Source: Elusimicrobiota bacterium
GTDB taxonomy: Bacteria > Elusimicrobiota > UBA8919
DNA length: 64,000 bases
NCBI GenBank assembly: GCA_028718185.1
Contig: JAQUMH010000001.1
Span: forward strand, 467,186-531,185
Direction of reading: 5' to 3'
Shown: positions 7,313 to 16,561 of the stretch, one piece after another
How positions within the stretch are numbered: the first letter of the stretch is position 1
Layout of the letters: each line of letters begins with the position of its first letter
Translations under genes and position numbers: made by a program
The notes under the pieces: model-generated
The model's database searches: none
The model's input: only the letters and a program-made list of their open reading frames with translations
Told to the model about the DNA's origin: nothing

Positions 7313-8781
7313 TACTTCTTCTCTACTTCTTCAGGATATTTTATTCTCGAGTGATAGATTCCCATAAGAACACTAACAAATTTTTCAGCAATTTTATGTA
7401 AATCAGCAAGTTTAAGTTCTGTTTCGTCAAACTGACCGTCTGTAAATTTATTGTTTATTATTTTATAAACCATTTCCTGCAAATGGGAAAAACTCGGTTC
7501 TTCTAATGTACGAGATGCTGCTTCAACGGAATCCGCAAGCATTATTATTGCCGACTCTTTTGTTCTTGGACGGGGTCCGGAATATCTATACACTGATTTT
7601 TCGGCGTCTGCTGTCCCATTTTGAAGCGCTTTCATGTAGAAATAATAAACTAAAGAGGTCCCGTGGTGCTGCTGAATAATATCAACGACAACTTTATCAA
7701 TACCATATTCATTTGCTAACCTGACACCTTCTTTTACATGTGATATAACTATAAAAGATGACATCCGTGATTGTAAATCCTCATGTTTTGATATAACAGC
7801 TGACTGGTTTTCTATAAAATACTCCGGAGTTGCAATCTTCCCGATATCGTGGTAATAGGCACCTACCCTGCAAAGAAGCGGATTAGCATCAACGACAGCA
7901 GCTGCAGTTTCTGCAAGTGATGCTACCATAAGTGAATGATGATAACTTCCCGGCGCCTCAAGCATTAACCGCTTCAGAAGCGGTTGATTAAAATCTCCGA
8001 GTTCAAGAAGCCGTATTGAGGTCGTCTTATAAAAAAATCTCTCCAGATAAGGTAAAAAAGCCGATACAATCATAACAGAAAAAACACCGTTACCGGCTCC
8101 CCATAATATAGATGATAAGAATATATTTGCCTTCCATCCCTCAAGCAGACCTATGGAAACAATAACAATTACATTTGTAAAAATTATATAATATCCGACC
8201 TTTACAAGGTCTTGCCTGTTTTTAACCTTAATCGCAGAAAATATCCCGACAATACTTCCAAAAAAAGAGACAGAAAATGCTGAAATTGAAAAATAAAATA
8301 AAATTGCCAGGAAAATACTTACCACGAGACCGACAACACTGGCAACCGAAGGTGAGATAAGAAGTGTTATTAAAACTGATGCAGCCGCAGTAGGTATAAA
8401 CCACACCGGAACATCATATGTTTTTAAAGCTCCTGAAAGGAAAATCATGAAAATTGCAACAATACCTGTTAACATTACCGCTTCATCATCAAAAATAAAA
8501 TCAAAAGTAATATTCTTTAAGTAAATAATGGCAAGTACCATGACTACAGCGAGAAAAATAGTAATCCCGAAAATATTGGACAAAGATAATTTAAGTTCAA
8601 AGGAAACTGTTAAAATTAAACTAATGTAAATGAAAATAGCTATTACAAAGGTAGGTATATGAACGTTTTTATTAAGGACTTCCGGTGTAAATTTTACCCT
8701 GGTAGAAGTAGTTGTTTTTTCAGTCCACTGCAAAATCCTTTTAACCGGTTTTTTAATGGTTTTTTTAATTAAATTAATCAT
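7312..8781 (-). CDS. Membrane HD-domain phosphohydrolase, PgpH/7TMR-HD type lacking the extracellular domain
   Basis: Seven or so membrane segments fill residues 45-245. A cytosolic HD domain follows with SYHHSLMVASLAETAAA, the HDIG-type motif YYHDIGKIATPEYF and a distal MLADSVEAASR. In Listeria, PgpH is a c-di-AMP phosphodiesterase of this architecture, so c-di-AMP hydrolysis is the likely role. Typical members are about 700 residues, with an extracellular 7TMR-HDED domain between the first helix and the rest. This protein has 489 residues and that domain is missing, so any external signal input is lost. It sits 13 bp downstream of phoH, the standard neighbour. Confidence 0.88.
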   Translation of the reverse strand: MINLIKKTIKKPVKRILQWTEKTTTSTRVKFTPEVLNKNVHIPTFVIAIFIYISLILTVSFELKLSLSNIFGITIFLAVVMVLAIIYLKNITFDFIFDDEAVMLTGIVAIFMIFLSGALKTYDVPVWFIPTAAASVLITLLISPSVASVVGLVVSIFLAILFYFSISAFSVSFFGSIVGIFSAIKVKNRQDLVKVGYYIIFTNVIVIVSIGLLEGWKANIFLSSILWGAGNGVFSVMIVSAFLPYLERFFYKTTSIRLLELGDFNQPLLKRLMLEAPGSYHHSLMVASLAETAAAVVDANPLLCRVGAYYHDIGKIATPEYFIENQSAVISKHEDLQSRMSSFIVISHVKEGVRLANEYGIDKVVVDIIQQHHGTSLVYYFYMKALQNGTADAEKSVYRYSGPRPRTKESAIIMLADSVEAASRTLEEPSFSHLQEMVYKIINNKFTDGQFDETELKLADLHKIAEKFVSVLMGIYHSRIKYPEEVEKK

Positions 8782-8794
8782 AATGAACTAAACT

Positions 8795-9700
8795 CTATTT
8801 TTTATTCCACTTTTCAAATGCCCTTACGATTTTCTTTACAATACCATGCCTAAGAACGTCTTCTTCAGTAAAATTTACAAATTTTATCTGGTCAATAGAA
8901 GACAATATTTCGGAAATCAATACTAACCCTGACAACCTTTTATTTTCAAAATCAATTTGTGTTACATCTCCCGTAATTACCGCTTTTGAACCGCTTCCCA
9001 AACGTGTTAAAAACATCTTCATCTGTTCAAGCGACGTATTTTGTGCCTCATCTAAAATTATAAACGCATCTTCCAGTGTCCGTCCTCGCATGTAAGCAAG
9101 CGGGACAATATCTATAACACCCTCACTTTTATATCTTGTAAAATGGTGAGGTCCTAAAATAGTGTAAAATGCATCAAAAAGCGGGGTAAGATACGGATTA
9201 ACTTTTTCGTAAAAATCACCCGGTAAAAAACCTAATTTTTCACCTGCTTCAACAATCGGTCTTGAAAGTACTATCCTGGAAATTTTATTTTCTTTAAATA
9301 ATCTTATTGCCTCGGCAACAGCAAGGAATGTTTTGCCGGTACCGGCAGGACCTATCGCAAAAACCATATCATATTTACCCATTGCTTTAATATATTTTTC
9401 CTGATTACTTGTCCTGGGTCTTATAGGTTTTCCCCTGTCAGTAACCACAATTGTATCCGAAGGAGACGCAATAATTGATTGCATATCCGTAACTCCGTTC
9501 TTAAGTTTACAAATAATATTATTCACTGCATTTTCAGTATTTTCAACATTTTTCCTGCGACCTTTTATTGTAATTTCATCCCCCCGTGCAAATATCTCTA
9601 CTTTAAATCTTTTCTCTAAAAGTTTAAGATTAGAATCGTACTCGCCAAAAACAGAAACTGCATCTTTTGAATCAGCGATACATATTTTTTTAGTAAACAT
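8795..9700 (-). CDS. phoH: PhoH-family ATPase
   Basis: A P-loop ATPase of the PhoH/YbeZ family, a partner of YbeY in RNA metabolism. The 301 residues show Walker A GPAGTGKT (near residue 117), SRPIVEAGEKLGFLPGD, the Walker B segment FIILDEAQNTSLEQMKMFLTRLG and a C-terminal RHGIVKKIVRAF. An N-terminal KH-like region (residues 1-70) is typical of the long form. Gene order phoH-pgpH-ybeY is the conserved one. About 190 bp of repeats separate it from the upstream LysM gene. Confidence 0.95.
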   Translation of the reverse strand: MFTKKICIADSKDAVSVFGEYDSNLKLLEKRFKVEIFARGDEITIKGRRKNVENTENAVNNIICKLKNGVTDMQSIIASPSDTIVVTDRGKPIRPRTSNQEKYIKAMGKYDMVFAIGPAGTGKTFLAVAEAIRLFKENKISRIVLSRPIVEAGEKLGFLPGDFYEKVNPYLTPLFDAFYTILGPHHFTRYKSEGVIDIVPLAYMRGRTLEDAFIILDEAQNTSLEQMKMFLTRLGSGSKAVITGDVTQIDFENKRLSGLVLISEILSSIDQIKFVNFTEEDVLRHGIVKKIVRAFEKWNKK

Positions 9701-9729
9701 ATTTTTTATTGTTAAAATAAGAGACTTTA

Positions 9730-9865
9730 TCGCAGATTACACAGATTTTTAAAAGAGATTCCGCAGATAAAAAACTGTGTTTTTATTCAACTTTATTCAA
9801 TGTGGTGAACTTATCGAACCATAATCTGCGTAATCTGCTGTTTATTCTGCGTAATCAGTGTCTGT
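9730..9865. repeat. Intergenic inverted repeat of the 'GCAGATTAC' family
   Basis: CGCAGATTACACAG at the left and CTGCGTAATCTGC plus CTGCGTAATCAG at the right are inverted copies of the same motif. The element fills the gap between phoH and the LysM gene. Related motifs occur at 7253-7312 and 38290-38386. Confidence 0.65.
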
Positions 9866-9890
9866 TGAGACTTTTCCAACAGATACCATA

Positions 9891-10271
9891 TTAGGGTATT
9901 ATAAGTTCCTGCTTTGGATATATTTTTCCGGGGTCTTGTATTTTATCTTTATTTGCTTCATAAATAATCTTCCATTTTCTGCCGTCTCCATAAAACTTTT
10001 CAGCTATTTTCCAAAGACAATCCCCGTTCTCCTGCCAAACCCAAACACGGTATGTTTTAGGTTCCTGCTGAGTTATAACCGTCGTGGAACTCCCGGCGAC
10101 ATCTGCCCCGTCTTCTGCAAACACCTCGCCAAAAAATGCTGATACATATTCATTCCACCAATGGACACCGACGGGAGACATTTTGCCTGTTTCATGGTAA
10201 GACATACGTAGGCGGGTAAAAAAAAGAGTAATCAGGAAAATGAAAATAATAAATATTTTTCTTATGTTCAT
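9891..10271 (-). CDS. Small exported LysM-domain protein
   Basis: 126 residues: an N-terminal hydrophobic signal/anchor (residues 5-20, [13 protein letters not shown]), a linker, then one LysM domain at the C-terminus ([22 protein letters not shown]...[27 protein letters not shown]). LysM binds peptidoglycan glycans, so this is probably a small cell-wall-binding periplasmic protein. Its ATG overlaps the aspS stop by 4 bp, so it is co-translated with aspS. No catalytic domain is visible. Confidence 0.85.
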   Translation of the reverse strand: MNIRKIFIIFIFLITLFFTRLRMSYHETGKMSPVGVHWWNEYVSAFFGEVFAEDGADVAGSSTTVITQQEPKTYRVWVWQENGDCLWKIAEKFYGDGRKWKIIYEANKDKIQDPGKIYPKQELIIP

Positions 10272-12034
10272 TTAGACACTTTTATATTATCTATTTTTAT
10301 TTTTAATTCTTTTAATTGTTTTTCTGATACTTCTGACGGTGCGTTACTCAAAAGACAACTGCCTGACTGCGTTTTCGGGAATGCAATAACATCTCTTATG
10401 GATTCGGAATTTGTGAGCATTGCCAAAATCCTGTCAACTCCCAAAGCAAGCCCACCGTGCGGGGGAGCGCCGTATTCCAATGCTTCAAGTAAAAACCCGA
10501 ATTTTTTCTGTGCATCTTCTTTTGTAATTTTTAATATTTCAAAAATCTTTTCTTGTACACTTTCCTTATGAATTCTTATTGAACCGCCGCCAAGTTCAAC
10601 ACCGTTTAAGACAATGTCATAAGCACGTGACTTTAAAGCAGGAAGTTGGGAGTCGGAAGTAGGAAGTTGTAAAATATCATCAACAGGAGAAGTAAACGGG
10701 TGATGGACTGCGTTCCATTTTTTATCTTCTTCGCTATACTCAAAAAGCGGGAAATCTACAACCCATAAAAAATTGAACTTATCTTGCGGGATAATCTTCA
10801 ATTCTTCCGCCATATGTATACGCAAATTACCCAGTATATTACATACCAGCTTCTCTTTTCCCGCTGCAAAAAAGACTATATCGCCGGGTTTTGGGGCAAA
10901 ACAAGTTCTTATGTTCTCAAGTTCTGATGTTCCGAAAAATTTTACTATATTTGATTCAAAACCGTTTGCAGTCATCTTCATCCATGCAAGCCCTCTGGCA
11001 CCATATTTTTTTGCAAATTCAATAGTATTATCAATTTGCTGCCTGGAAAAACTTTCACCGGCAGGAACACAAATCCCCCTTACAACCCCGCCGTCTTTTA
11101 TTACTTCACTAAAAACCTTAAATTTTGTTTCTTTAAGGATTTCCGTTAAATCGGATATTTCCAGCCCGAATCTCGTGTCCGGACGGTCAACCCCGTATTT
11201 TAACATTGCGATTTCATAAGGTATTCTGACAATAGGAATTTTAACATCTATACCCGCTTTTTTGAATACCTCGCAAATAAGTTTCTCTGTTACATCAATA
11301 ATGTCATTTTCATCTATAAAAGACATTTCTATGTCAATTTGCGAGAATTCCGGCTGGCGGTCTGCCCGCAAATCCTCATCCCTGAAACATTTAGCAATTT
11401 GAAAATACCTGTCAAAACCCGAAACCATCAAAATTTGCTTGAAAAGCTGGGGTGATTGCGGAAGTGCAAAAAACTTACCGGGTTCATACCTGGACGGGAC
11501 AAGAAAATCGCGTGCTCCCTCCGGAGTAGATTTAGTAAGCAACGGTGTTTCTATTTCAACAAAATTATTTTCACTTAAATAATTTCTTACTGCAAGATTT
11601 ATTTCATGCCTTAAAAGAAGATTTTTTTTCATCCTTTCACGGCGTAAATCAATATACCTGTATTTAAGACGGATTTCTTCGGACGGAAGGTTTTCAGAGT
11701 CAATTTCAAACGGAGGCGTCTTAGATGTATTAAGTACTTCCAATTTTTCAGTAACAACTTCTATTTCACCTGTCGGGAGAGCCGGATTAACTGTTCCTTC
11801 AGGTCTCTTCCTGACTGTTCCGGTAACGGTCAGGACATATTCGGGTTTTAATCCCTTTGCCTGTTCCAATATTTCACCACTATCAAAAACAATTTGTGTA
11901 AGCCCGTACCTGTCCCGTAAATCAACAAAAATAATACCGCCATGGTCACGGCGTGAATGTACCCACCCGCAAAGTACTATTTTTTTCGATATCTCGGAAC
12001 TTCGCAGCTGCCCGCAATTATGTGTTCTAATCAT
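10268..12034 (-). CDS. aspS: Aspartyl-tRNA synthetase, bacterial type
   Basis: A class II synthetase charging tRNA-Asp (or Asp/Asn if non-discriminating). The 588 residues show the N-terminal OB anticodon-binding fold ([20 protein letters not shown]), motif 2 [20 protein letters not shown], the bacterial GAD insertion (about 290-400) and motif 3 [13 protein letters not shown]. Residues about 455-464 ([10 protein letters not shown]) sit between VDDIL and the conserved [17 protein letters not shown]. They are encoded by a 4 x 7-bp array (10641-10668), an in-frame expansion in a surface loop. The likely promoter (12046-12072) leaves almost no leader. aspS heads the long operon running to glyS. 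Confidence 0.97.
   Translation of the reverse strand: MIRTHNCGQLRSSEISKKIVLCGWVHSRRDHGGIIFVDLRDRYGLTQIVFDSGEILEQAKGLKPEYVLTVTGTVRKRPEGTVNPALPTGEIEVVTEKLEVLNTSKTPPFEIDSENLPSEEIRLKYRYIDLRRERMKKNLLLRHEINLAVRNYLSENNFVEIETPLLTKSTPEGARDFLVPSRYEPGKFFALPQSPQLFKQILMVSGFDRYFQIAKCFRDEDLRADRQPEFSQIDIEMSFIDENDIIDVTEKLICEVFKKAGIDVKIPIVRIPYEIAMLKYGVDRPDTRFGLEISDLTEILKETKFKVFSEVIKDGGVVRGICVPAGESFSRQQIDNTIEFAKKYGARGLAWMKMTANGFESNIVKFFGTSELENIRTCFAPKPGDIVFFAAGKEKLVCNILGNLRIHMAEELKIIPQDKFNFLWVVDFPLFEYSEEDKKWNAVHHPFTSPVDDILQLPTSDSQLPALKSRAYDIVLNGVELGGGSIRIHKESVQEKIFEILKITKEDAQKKFGFLLEALEYGAPPHGGLALGVDRILAMLTNSESIRDVIAFPKTQSGSCLLSNAPSEVSEKQLKELKIKIDNIKVSK
10641..10668. repeat. Heptamer array inside aspS, 4 x 7 bp
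   Basis: Units GGAAGTT, GGGAGTC, GGAAGTA, GGAAGTT on the plus strand, translated from the minus strand as the loop LPTSDSQLP of AspRS. Confidence 0.9.
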
Positions 12035-12045
12035 TTATTGAATAT

Positions 12046-12072
12046 ATTATAAAAAAAAGACCGGAAAGTCAA
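12046..12072 (-). promoter_or_regulatory. Promoter of the aspS operon
   Basis: TTGACT (12067-12072) and TATAAT (12046-12051) on the minus strand, with a short 15-bp spacer. The -10 box ends 11 nt before the aspS ATG, so the leader can be only a few bases long. Confidence 0.55.
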
Positions 12073-12158
12073 TAAAAATTGATTGGAAAATTGATTGGAA
12101 GGATTATATTGTTATGTTGTTTTCTCAGAAAACGGTCGTTTTTTGAAAACTTATAAAT

Positions 12159-13871
12159 TTATTTTTCACTGAACTGAGAAGCCATTTTTATTGCCATATT
12201 TGTTATTGCAATAGATAAATCTCTGGGACTCCCACATTCTGCTTTGTCGGCATAAATAATTTTTCCTGTTTCCACATCTGTCATACTAATATTCACATAA
12301 TAAACACCGATTAACTTGGATAAAGTTCCCGTCACTACTTTTTGAACATTTAAGATTTTTCCTATTTGAACTGCACATTCGGAAGTTGTGCAACCAGTTT
12401 GTTGGAATGCTGCTTCGGCGAGTATCTTTTCCATATTTCCCCTGTCCACAACATTAAAAACTTCAGTTTTCACTAAATCCGTCCGTAAAAAATCTGAAAC
12501 GATATCAGCATCAGCGGAGGACATATTTTTCCCTTCAAAACTTGTAATTGCAAGATTGGTTTTTTCTTTTGGCGGCTTAATTTGATATTGTATTGGTTCG
12601 CTTTGTGATACTGGTTGTGTTGGACTTGTTTCAAGCGATTGTGAAGGAGAAACACCAGTCGTACCTCCTTTTGGATGTTTCCTATTCCATTCTTGCAAAA
12701 GTTCAGCAAATAGAGTCGCAGATTCACGCCCTTTGATTAATTGCTGTTCCTCTTTTTGTTGTTTTTGTTGTTCATCTTTATATTCCCCTTTTGTTCCATT
12801 TATTCTTTCTTCTGTCTGAACATAATCCGATTCCCTTTTTGTTTCATTTATTCTTTTTTCTGCCTGAGCATAATCCGGCTCCCCTTTGTCTATTTTTGAC
12901 CAATAAGATATTGCACGGTTATACATACCTTTATCATAATATTTTTCGGCTATATCATATAATTCCACAGAACCAAATTTCATAGAAAATGAAACTTTAT
13001 GAGTTGTCTCTCCAAGCATTGGCACATAACTATAATCAAGTTGTCCTTTTAGCATATTTAATCCAAGTCCAAAAGTAATACTATCAGAAATTTTATACCC
13101 AACCCGTAATGCTAAAAGTTGAGAGAACCAATATTCAGAACCTAAATTGAATTTTACATCCTCACTTTTATTTTTTACAGTATCAAATGCTAAAAGCAAC
13201 GAATGTCTTTTCAAATCAACTACTTTATAGGCAATACCAGAGCGTATGGTCATAGGTAGTGATTCACTCACTTTGTTATATTTTAATTCACCGACTAAAT
13301 TCAAAAAAGATACTCCTATTGAAAGTCTGTCATCCACAGGTCTAAATATTACACCCAAATCCCCAGTAATAGTTGAGGCAGAATATTTCTCACCAAGTTC
13401 ACTACTGATAAATTTTCCATTGAAACCAAAGAAAAATTCTTCGCTTAAATTAGAACCTGCCCCCAGTATAAAAGTGGAATCGCTTTCTGCCTTAACTTTT
13501 TCGGATGTGCCATCAAGATGATTTATTTCAATATTCCCACCATCATATCTGAGATAACTAAATCCAAGCGTGCAGTTTTGTAGCGGTAAAACAGCACCTA
13601 AAAAACCATAATAAGTATCAATTATACTTTTATTATACATAGTTGCAATTTCAGGACTGGTAATATAATTCAAACCGGCAGGATTGACAAAAATAAGATT
13701 AGTATCATCGGCGACAGCAGAAAAAGCAGATCCCATTCCAGACATTCTTGCCCCGATATCTTCTTTAAGAAATGCAGCGGTATTAGTTCCCACACCTGCA
13801 TAGAGAGGATGGAATATAAAAGTGAAATACACTACTGTCATTGCGAGGGCTTTAGCCCGTGGCAATCTCAT
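12159..13871 (-). CDS. PorV/PorQ-like outer-membrane barrel fused to a CsgG-like domain
   Basis: Residues about 25-310 are a PorV/PorQ (UPF0164-like) barrel: LKEDIGARMSGMGSAFSAVADDTNLIFVNPAGLNYITSPEI is the family signature. Then comes a TPR-like stretch KYYDKGMYNRAISYWSKID, a linker with two 18-residue direct repeats (ESDYVQTEERINGTKGE type) and a Gln-rich part. Residues about 435-570 form a CsgG/LpoB-like domain (LAITSFEGKNMSSADADIVSDFL, VVDRGNMEKILAEAAFQQTG, VVTGTLSKL). PorV shuttles type IX secretion cargo in Bacteroidota; this fusion is unusual. The gene starts 11 bp after the large secreted protein encoded upstream. Its first 13 codons (RLPRAKALAMT) derive from a dispersed repeat. An internal ATG at 13841 gives a shorter signal peptide and may be the true start. 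Confidence 0.85.
   Translation of the reverse strand: MRLPRAKALAMTVVYFTFIFHPLYAGVGTNTAAFLKEDIGARMSGMGSAFSAVADDTNLIFVNPAGLNYITSPEIATMYNKSIIDTYYGFLGAVLPLQNCTLGFSYLRYDGGNIEINHLDGTSEKVKAESDSTFILGAGSNLSEEFFFGFNGKFISSELGEKYSASTITGDLGVIFRPVDDRLSIGVSFLNLVGELKYNKVSESLPMTIRSGIAYKVVDLKRHSLLLAFDTVKNKSEDVKFNLGSEYWFSQLLALRVGYKISDSITFGLGLNMLKGQLDYSYVPMLGETTHKVSFSMKFGSVELYDIAEKYYDKGMYNRAISYWSKIDKGEPDYAQAEKRINETKRESDYVQTEERINGTKGEYKDEQQKQQKEEQQLIKGRESATLFAELLQEWNRKHPKGGTTGVSPSQSLETSPTQPVSQSEPIQYQIKPPKEKTNLAITSFEGKNMSSADADIVSDFLRTDLVKTEVFNVVDRGNMEKILAEAAFQQTGCTTSECAVQIGKILNVQKVVTGTLSKLIGVYYVNISMTDVETGKIIYADKAECGSPRDLSIAITNMAIKMASQFSEK
12786..12897. repeat. Two-copy 54-bp direct repeat within the PorV/CsgG gene
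   Basis: Two adjacent, slightly diverged copies of about 54 bp encode the 18-residue units DYAQAEKRINETKRES and DYVQTEERINGTKGEY. They form the charged linker between the barrel and the CsgG-like domain. Confidence 0.75.
13837..13869. repeat. Dispersed repeat 'GTCATTGCGAGG' at the 5' end of the PorV/CsgG gene
   Basis: GTCATTGCGAGGGC then TTTAGCCCGTGGCAATCTC matches the widespread GTCATTGCGAGG/GGCAATCTC repeat. A relative is at 20910-20990. It encodes the first residues of the protein and supplies an ATG. Confidence 0.7.
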
Positions 13872-13882
13872 AATTATAATCC

Positions 13883-16558
13883 TTATTTAATCACCAATAT
13901 TTTTTTTCTATCTTTGAAACTTCCCGCTTGAATATAAACGATATACAACCCGCTTGCAACAACTTCATTATCAATATTTAAGCCGTTCCATTCTGCTATG
14001 TAAAATCCTGCTGATTTTCTTTCATCAACAATTTTTTTTATTTCTGCGCCAGTTACATCGCAAATAGTTATTTTTACATTTGATTCCTCTTGTAAATTAT
14101 ATGTTATCAATGCTTTTTCGTTTTTGTTTGGGTCAAAAAGATTGTTATAAAGTTTGAACTGTTGAGAAATCTCAACAACAGGGACATCAGGTGCATCTAT
14201 TGCTGTTGTTGGTATTCCTGTTGCAGAACTGTTCCAAACATCATATGCTTCAAAATAATATGTATAGTCGGTTCCAGTAGAGAGAGTTGTTGAATAGGTA
14301 TAGAGTTTGCCATCGGTATATGTCGTATCGCCGGTGTCAACCTCTGACATCGCAAATGGACTACTACTTATATTTATTCCACTTTTTTTAATATGAATCT
14401 TTGGATAACCACTTTTAGGGACATCATTATCTGCATCTGTGTAATTTACACGATAAATAAATGTTGTTGAAATATTACCTACTTCGGGGTGGAGCCCATC
14501 TGAAATATAATTTCCTTCCCCAATCCATGACAAAGTTGGAGCAGTATTAGCAGGTATCACAGGTACTGAGACATCAGGTGCATCAACCGTAGTTATTGGT
14601 GTCCCGGTTGCAGAAGCACTCCATACATCATACCCTTCAAAATAGTAAGTATAATCTGTCCCAGCTGCCAATGTCATTGATGAAAAATAAAGTTTGCCAT
14701 CTGTATATGTGGTATCAGCAGGGTCAAGTGCTGTCATAGTGAATGGGCTACCAGTTATATTTGTTCCGCCTTTCTTAACATACAATTTTGGATAACCACT
14801 TGCAGGTGCATCATTATCAGCATCGGTATATTTTATACGATAAGTATATGTTGTTGTTGAATATCCTGTTTCAGGGTCAAGACCATCAGAAGTATAATTT
14901 GTCTCACCTATCCATGATAATGTTGGTGCACTATTAGCAGGAATACTAGGTACTGAAACATCAGGTGCATCAATTGAATTTGTCGGTGATCCAATGGCAG
15001 AAGCACCCCAAACATCATATGCCTCAAAATAATAAGTATAATCCGTTCCAGCTGCCAATGTCATTGATGAAAAATAAACTTTGCCATCAGTATATGTCGT
15101 ATCTGTTAAGTCAACACCTATCATCACAAACGGACTGCCCGTAATATTCGTTCCACCCTTTTTGACATATAATTTTGGATACCCACTTGCAGGAGCATTA
15201 TTATCTAAATCTGTATATTTTATTCTATAAGTAAAGGTCGTTGTTGAAGTTCCCGTTCCTAGGTCAAGCCCATCAGTAGTATAATTTGTTTCACCCGTCC
15301 AAGATAATATGGAATTCGTTATATCAGGTGCATTTATTGATAATGTTGGAGTTCCAGTGGCAGGTGCGTTATTAACATCATATGCTTCAAAATAATAGGT
15401 AAAATCTATGCCAGTGGAAAGCGTTATTGAATAAGAGAAAATAACACCTACATCCCAGTAACTCCCTGAAACATAATTCATTGTAAATGGACTACCATTT
15501 ATTTCTACCCCGTTTTTTTTAATATGTACCTTAGGATAATTAGATTTTGGGGCTTCTGTATCTGCATCTGCATATTTTACTCTATAAGTAAATGTCATCG
15601 TTGAAGTCCCAATTTCTGGATTAAGACCATCATTATTATAATTCGTTTCAGCCGTCCAAAAAAGTGTAGGGTACTGTGTTACAATTGGTGCAGCAATTAA
15701 GTTTGTAGGTATTCCCGTCGCAGAGGCATTCCATCCATCGTAAGATTCAAAGTTATATGTATAATTATTTCCGATAGAAAGCGTTTTTGAATAAGTATAA
15801 AGTTTGCCATCGGTATACGTCGTGTCTGCAGGGTCAACTGCAGTCATTGGAAAAGGGCTTCCAGATATTTCAGTCCCACCTTTTTTAATGTGAACTTTAG
15901 GAAACCCACTTCTTGGTGCATCATTATCTGCATCTGAATATTTTACACGATAAACAAATGTTGTTGAAGTATTACCCATCTCAGGGTCAAGTCCATCAGA
16001 AGTATAACTTGTCTCGTCTGTCCAAGATAATACAGGATTATTAAGATTATTTCCAGCAACAAGATCGACATCATCAATATATGCACCTTCATAAGCAACA
16101 CTGCTATTACTATAAAATCTAAATCTAATCTTAAAAGAATTTGTAGAAATATTTACAGACACCTGTTGCCAAGATTGATGACTTCCTTCTTGTGTCCATA
16201 CTGTTGTTGTGCCGACGGAAGTAACATATTGAACTGTAACAAAATCGAAACCTGGTTCAGTAACTTGCCAAACACTAAATGTCATAGATGAAGCTGAATA
16301 ACCAGTTAAATTCACTGCTTTTTCTATATAGACATCAACATTGTTACCATATGTTGAATTTGGTGTACATTTCGCACTATAAGAAGCACTATTGTAATTT
16401 GCTGATGATTTTGTCCAATAATTACTTGCCGTACCCGAAAGCGTCCATCCAGTTGGGAAATTTGACATATCATCGCTGAAAATTGTAATAGCAGATACAA
16501 TTTTAAGAAAAGAAATAACTATAAGAGAAATTATAAATATTTTTCTAATTATTTTCAT
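13883..16558 (-). CDS. Secreted multi-repeat protein with FlgD-like C-terminal domain
   Basis: 891 residues. Residues 1-25 are a signal peptide. About 26-170 form a jelly-roll-like domain (FSDDMSNFPTGWTLSG...GAYIDDVDLVAG). Five repeats of about 110-120 residues follow (starting near 175, 290, 408, 525, 645), each beginning LSWxGETNYxSDGLDPExG and containing YRxKYxDADNDAPxSGYPKxxxKK and GTDYTYYFEAYDVW. The last about 90 residues (LYNNLFDP...VKITICDVTGAEIKKI...AEWNGLNIDNEVVASGLYIVYIQAG...KKILVIK) are the FlgD-like Ig fold that serves as a type IX secretion signal in related phyla. Repeats 3 and 4 are very similar in DNA, so duplication is recent. The same repeat occurs once in the protein at 25896-29183. 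Both genes are followed at once by a PorV-like gene. The ligand is unknown. Confidence 0.85.
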   Translation of the reverse strand: MKIIRKIFIISLIVISFLKIVSAITIFSDDMSNFPTGWTLSGTASNYWTKSSANYNSASYSAKCTPNSTYGNNVDVYIEKAVNLTGYSASSMTFSVWQVTEPGFDFVTVQYVTSVGTTTVWTQEGSHQSWQQVSVNISTNSFKIRFRFYSNSSVAYEGAYIDDVDLVAGNNLNNPVLSWTDETSYTSDGLDPEMGNTSTTFVYRVKYSDADNDAPRSGFPKVHIKKGGTEISGSPFPMTAVDPADTTYTDGKLYTYSKTLSIGNNYTYNFESYDGWNASATGIPTNLIAAPIVTQYPTLFWTAETNYNNDGLNPEIGTSTMTFTYRVKYADADTEAPKSNYPKVHIKKNGVEINGSPFTMNYVSGSYWDVGVIFSYSITLSTGIDFTYYFEAYDVNNAPATGTPTLSINAPDITNSILSWTGETNYTTDGLDLGTGTSTTTFTYRIKYTDLDNNAPASGYPKLYVKKGGTNITGSPFVMIGVDLTDTTYTDGKVYFSSMTLAAGTDYTYYFEAYDVWGASAIGSPTNSIDAPDVSVPSIPANSAPTLSWIGETNYTSDGLDPETGYSTTTYTYRIKYTDADNDAPASGYPKLYVKKGGTNITGSPFTMTALDPADTTYTDGKLYFSSMTLAAGTDYTYYFEGYDVWSASATGTPITTVDAPDVSVPVIPANTAPTLSWIGEGNYISDGLHPEVGNISTTFIYRVNYTDADNDVPKSGYPKIHIKKSGINISSSPFAMSEVDTGDTTYTDGKLYTYSTTLSTGTDYTYYFEAYDVWNSSATGIPTTAIDAPDVPVVEISQQFKLYNNLFDPNKNEKALITYNLQEESNVKITICDVTGAEIKKIVDERKSAGFYIAEWNGLNIDNEVVASGLYIVYIQAGSFKDRKKILVIK

Positions 16559-16561
16559 TTT

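Noticed and set aside
13883-16558. Prophage tail-fibre gene
   Set aside because: Signal peptide, FlgD-like tail and PorV neighbour fit secretion; no phage genes near.
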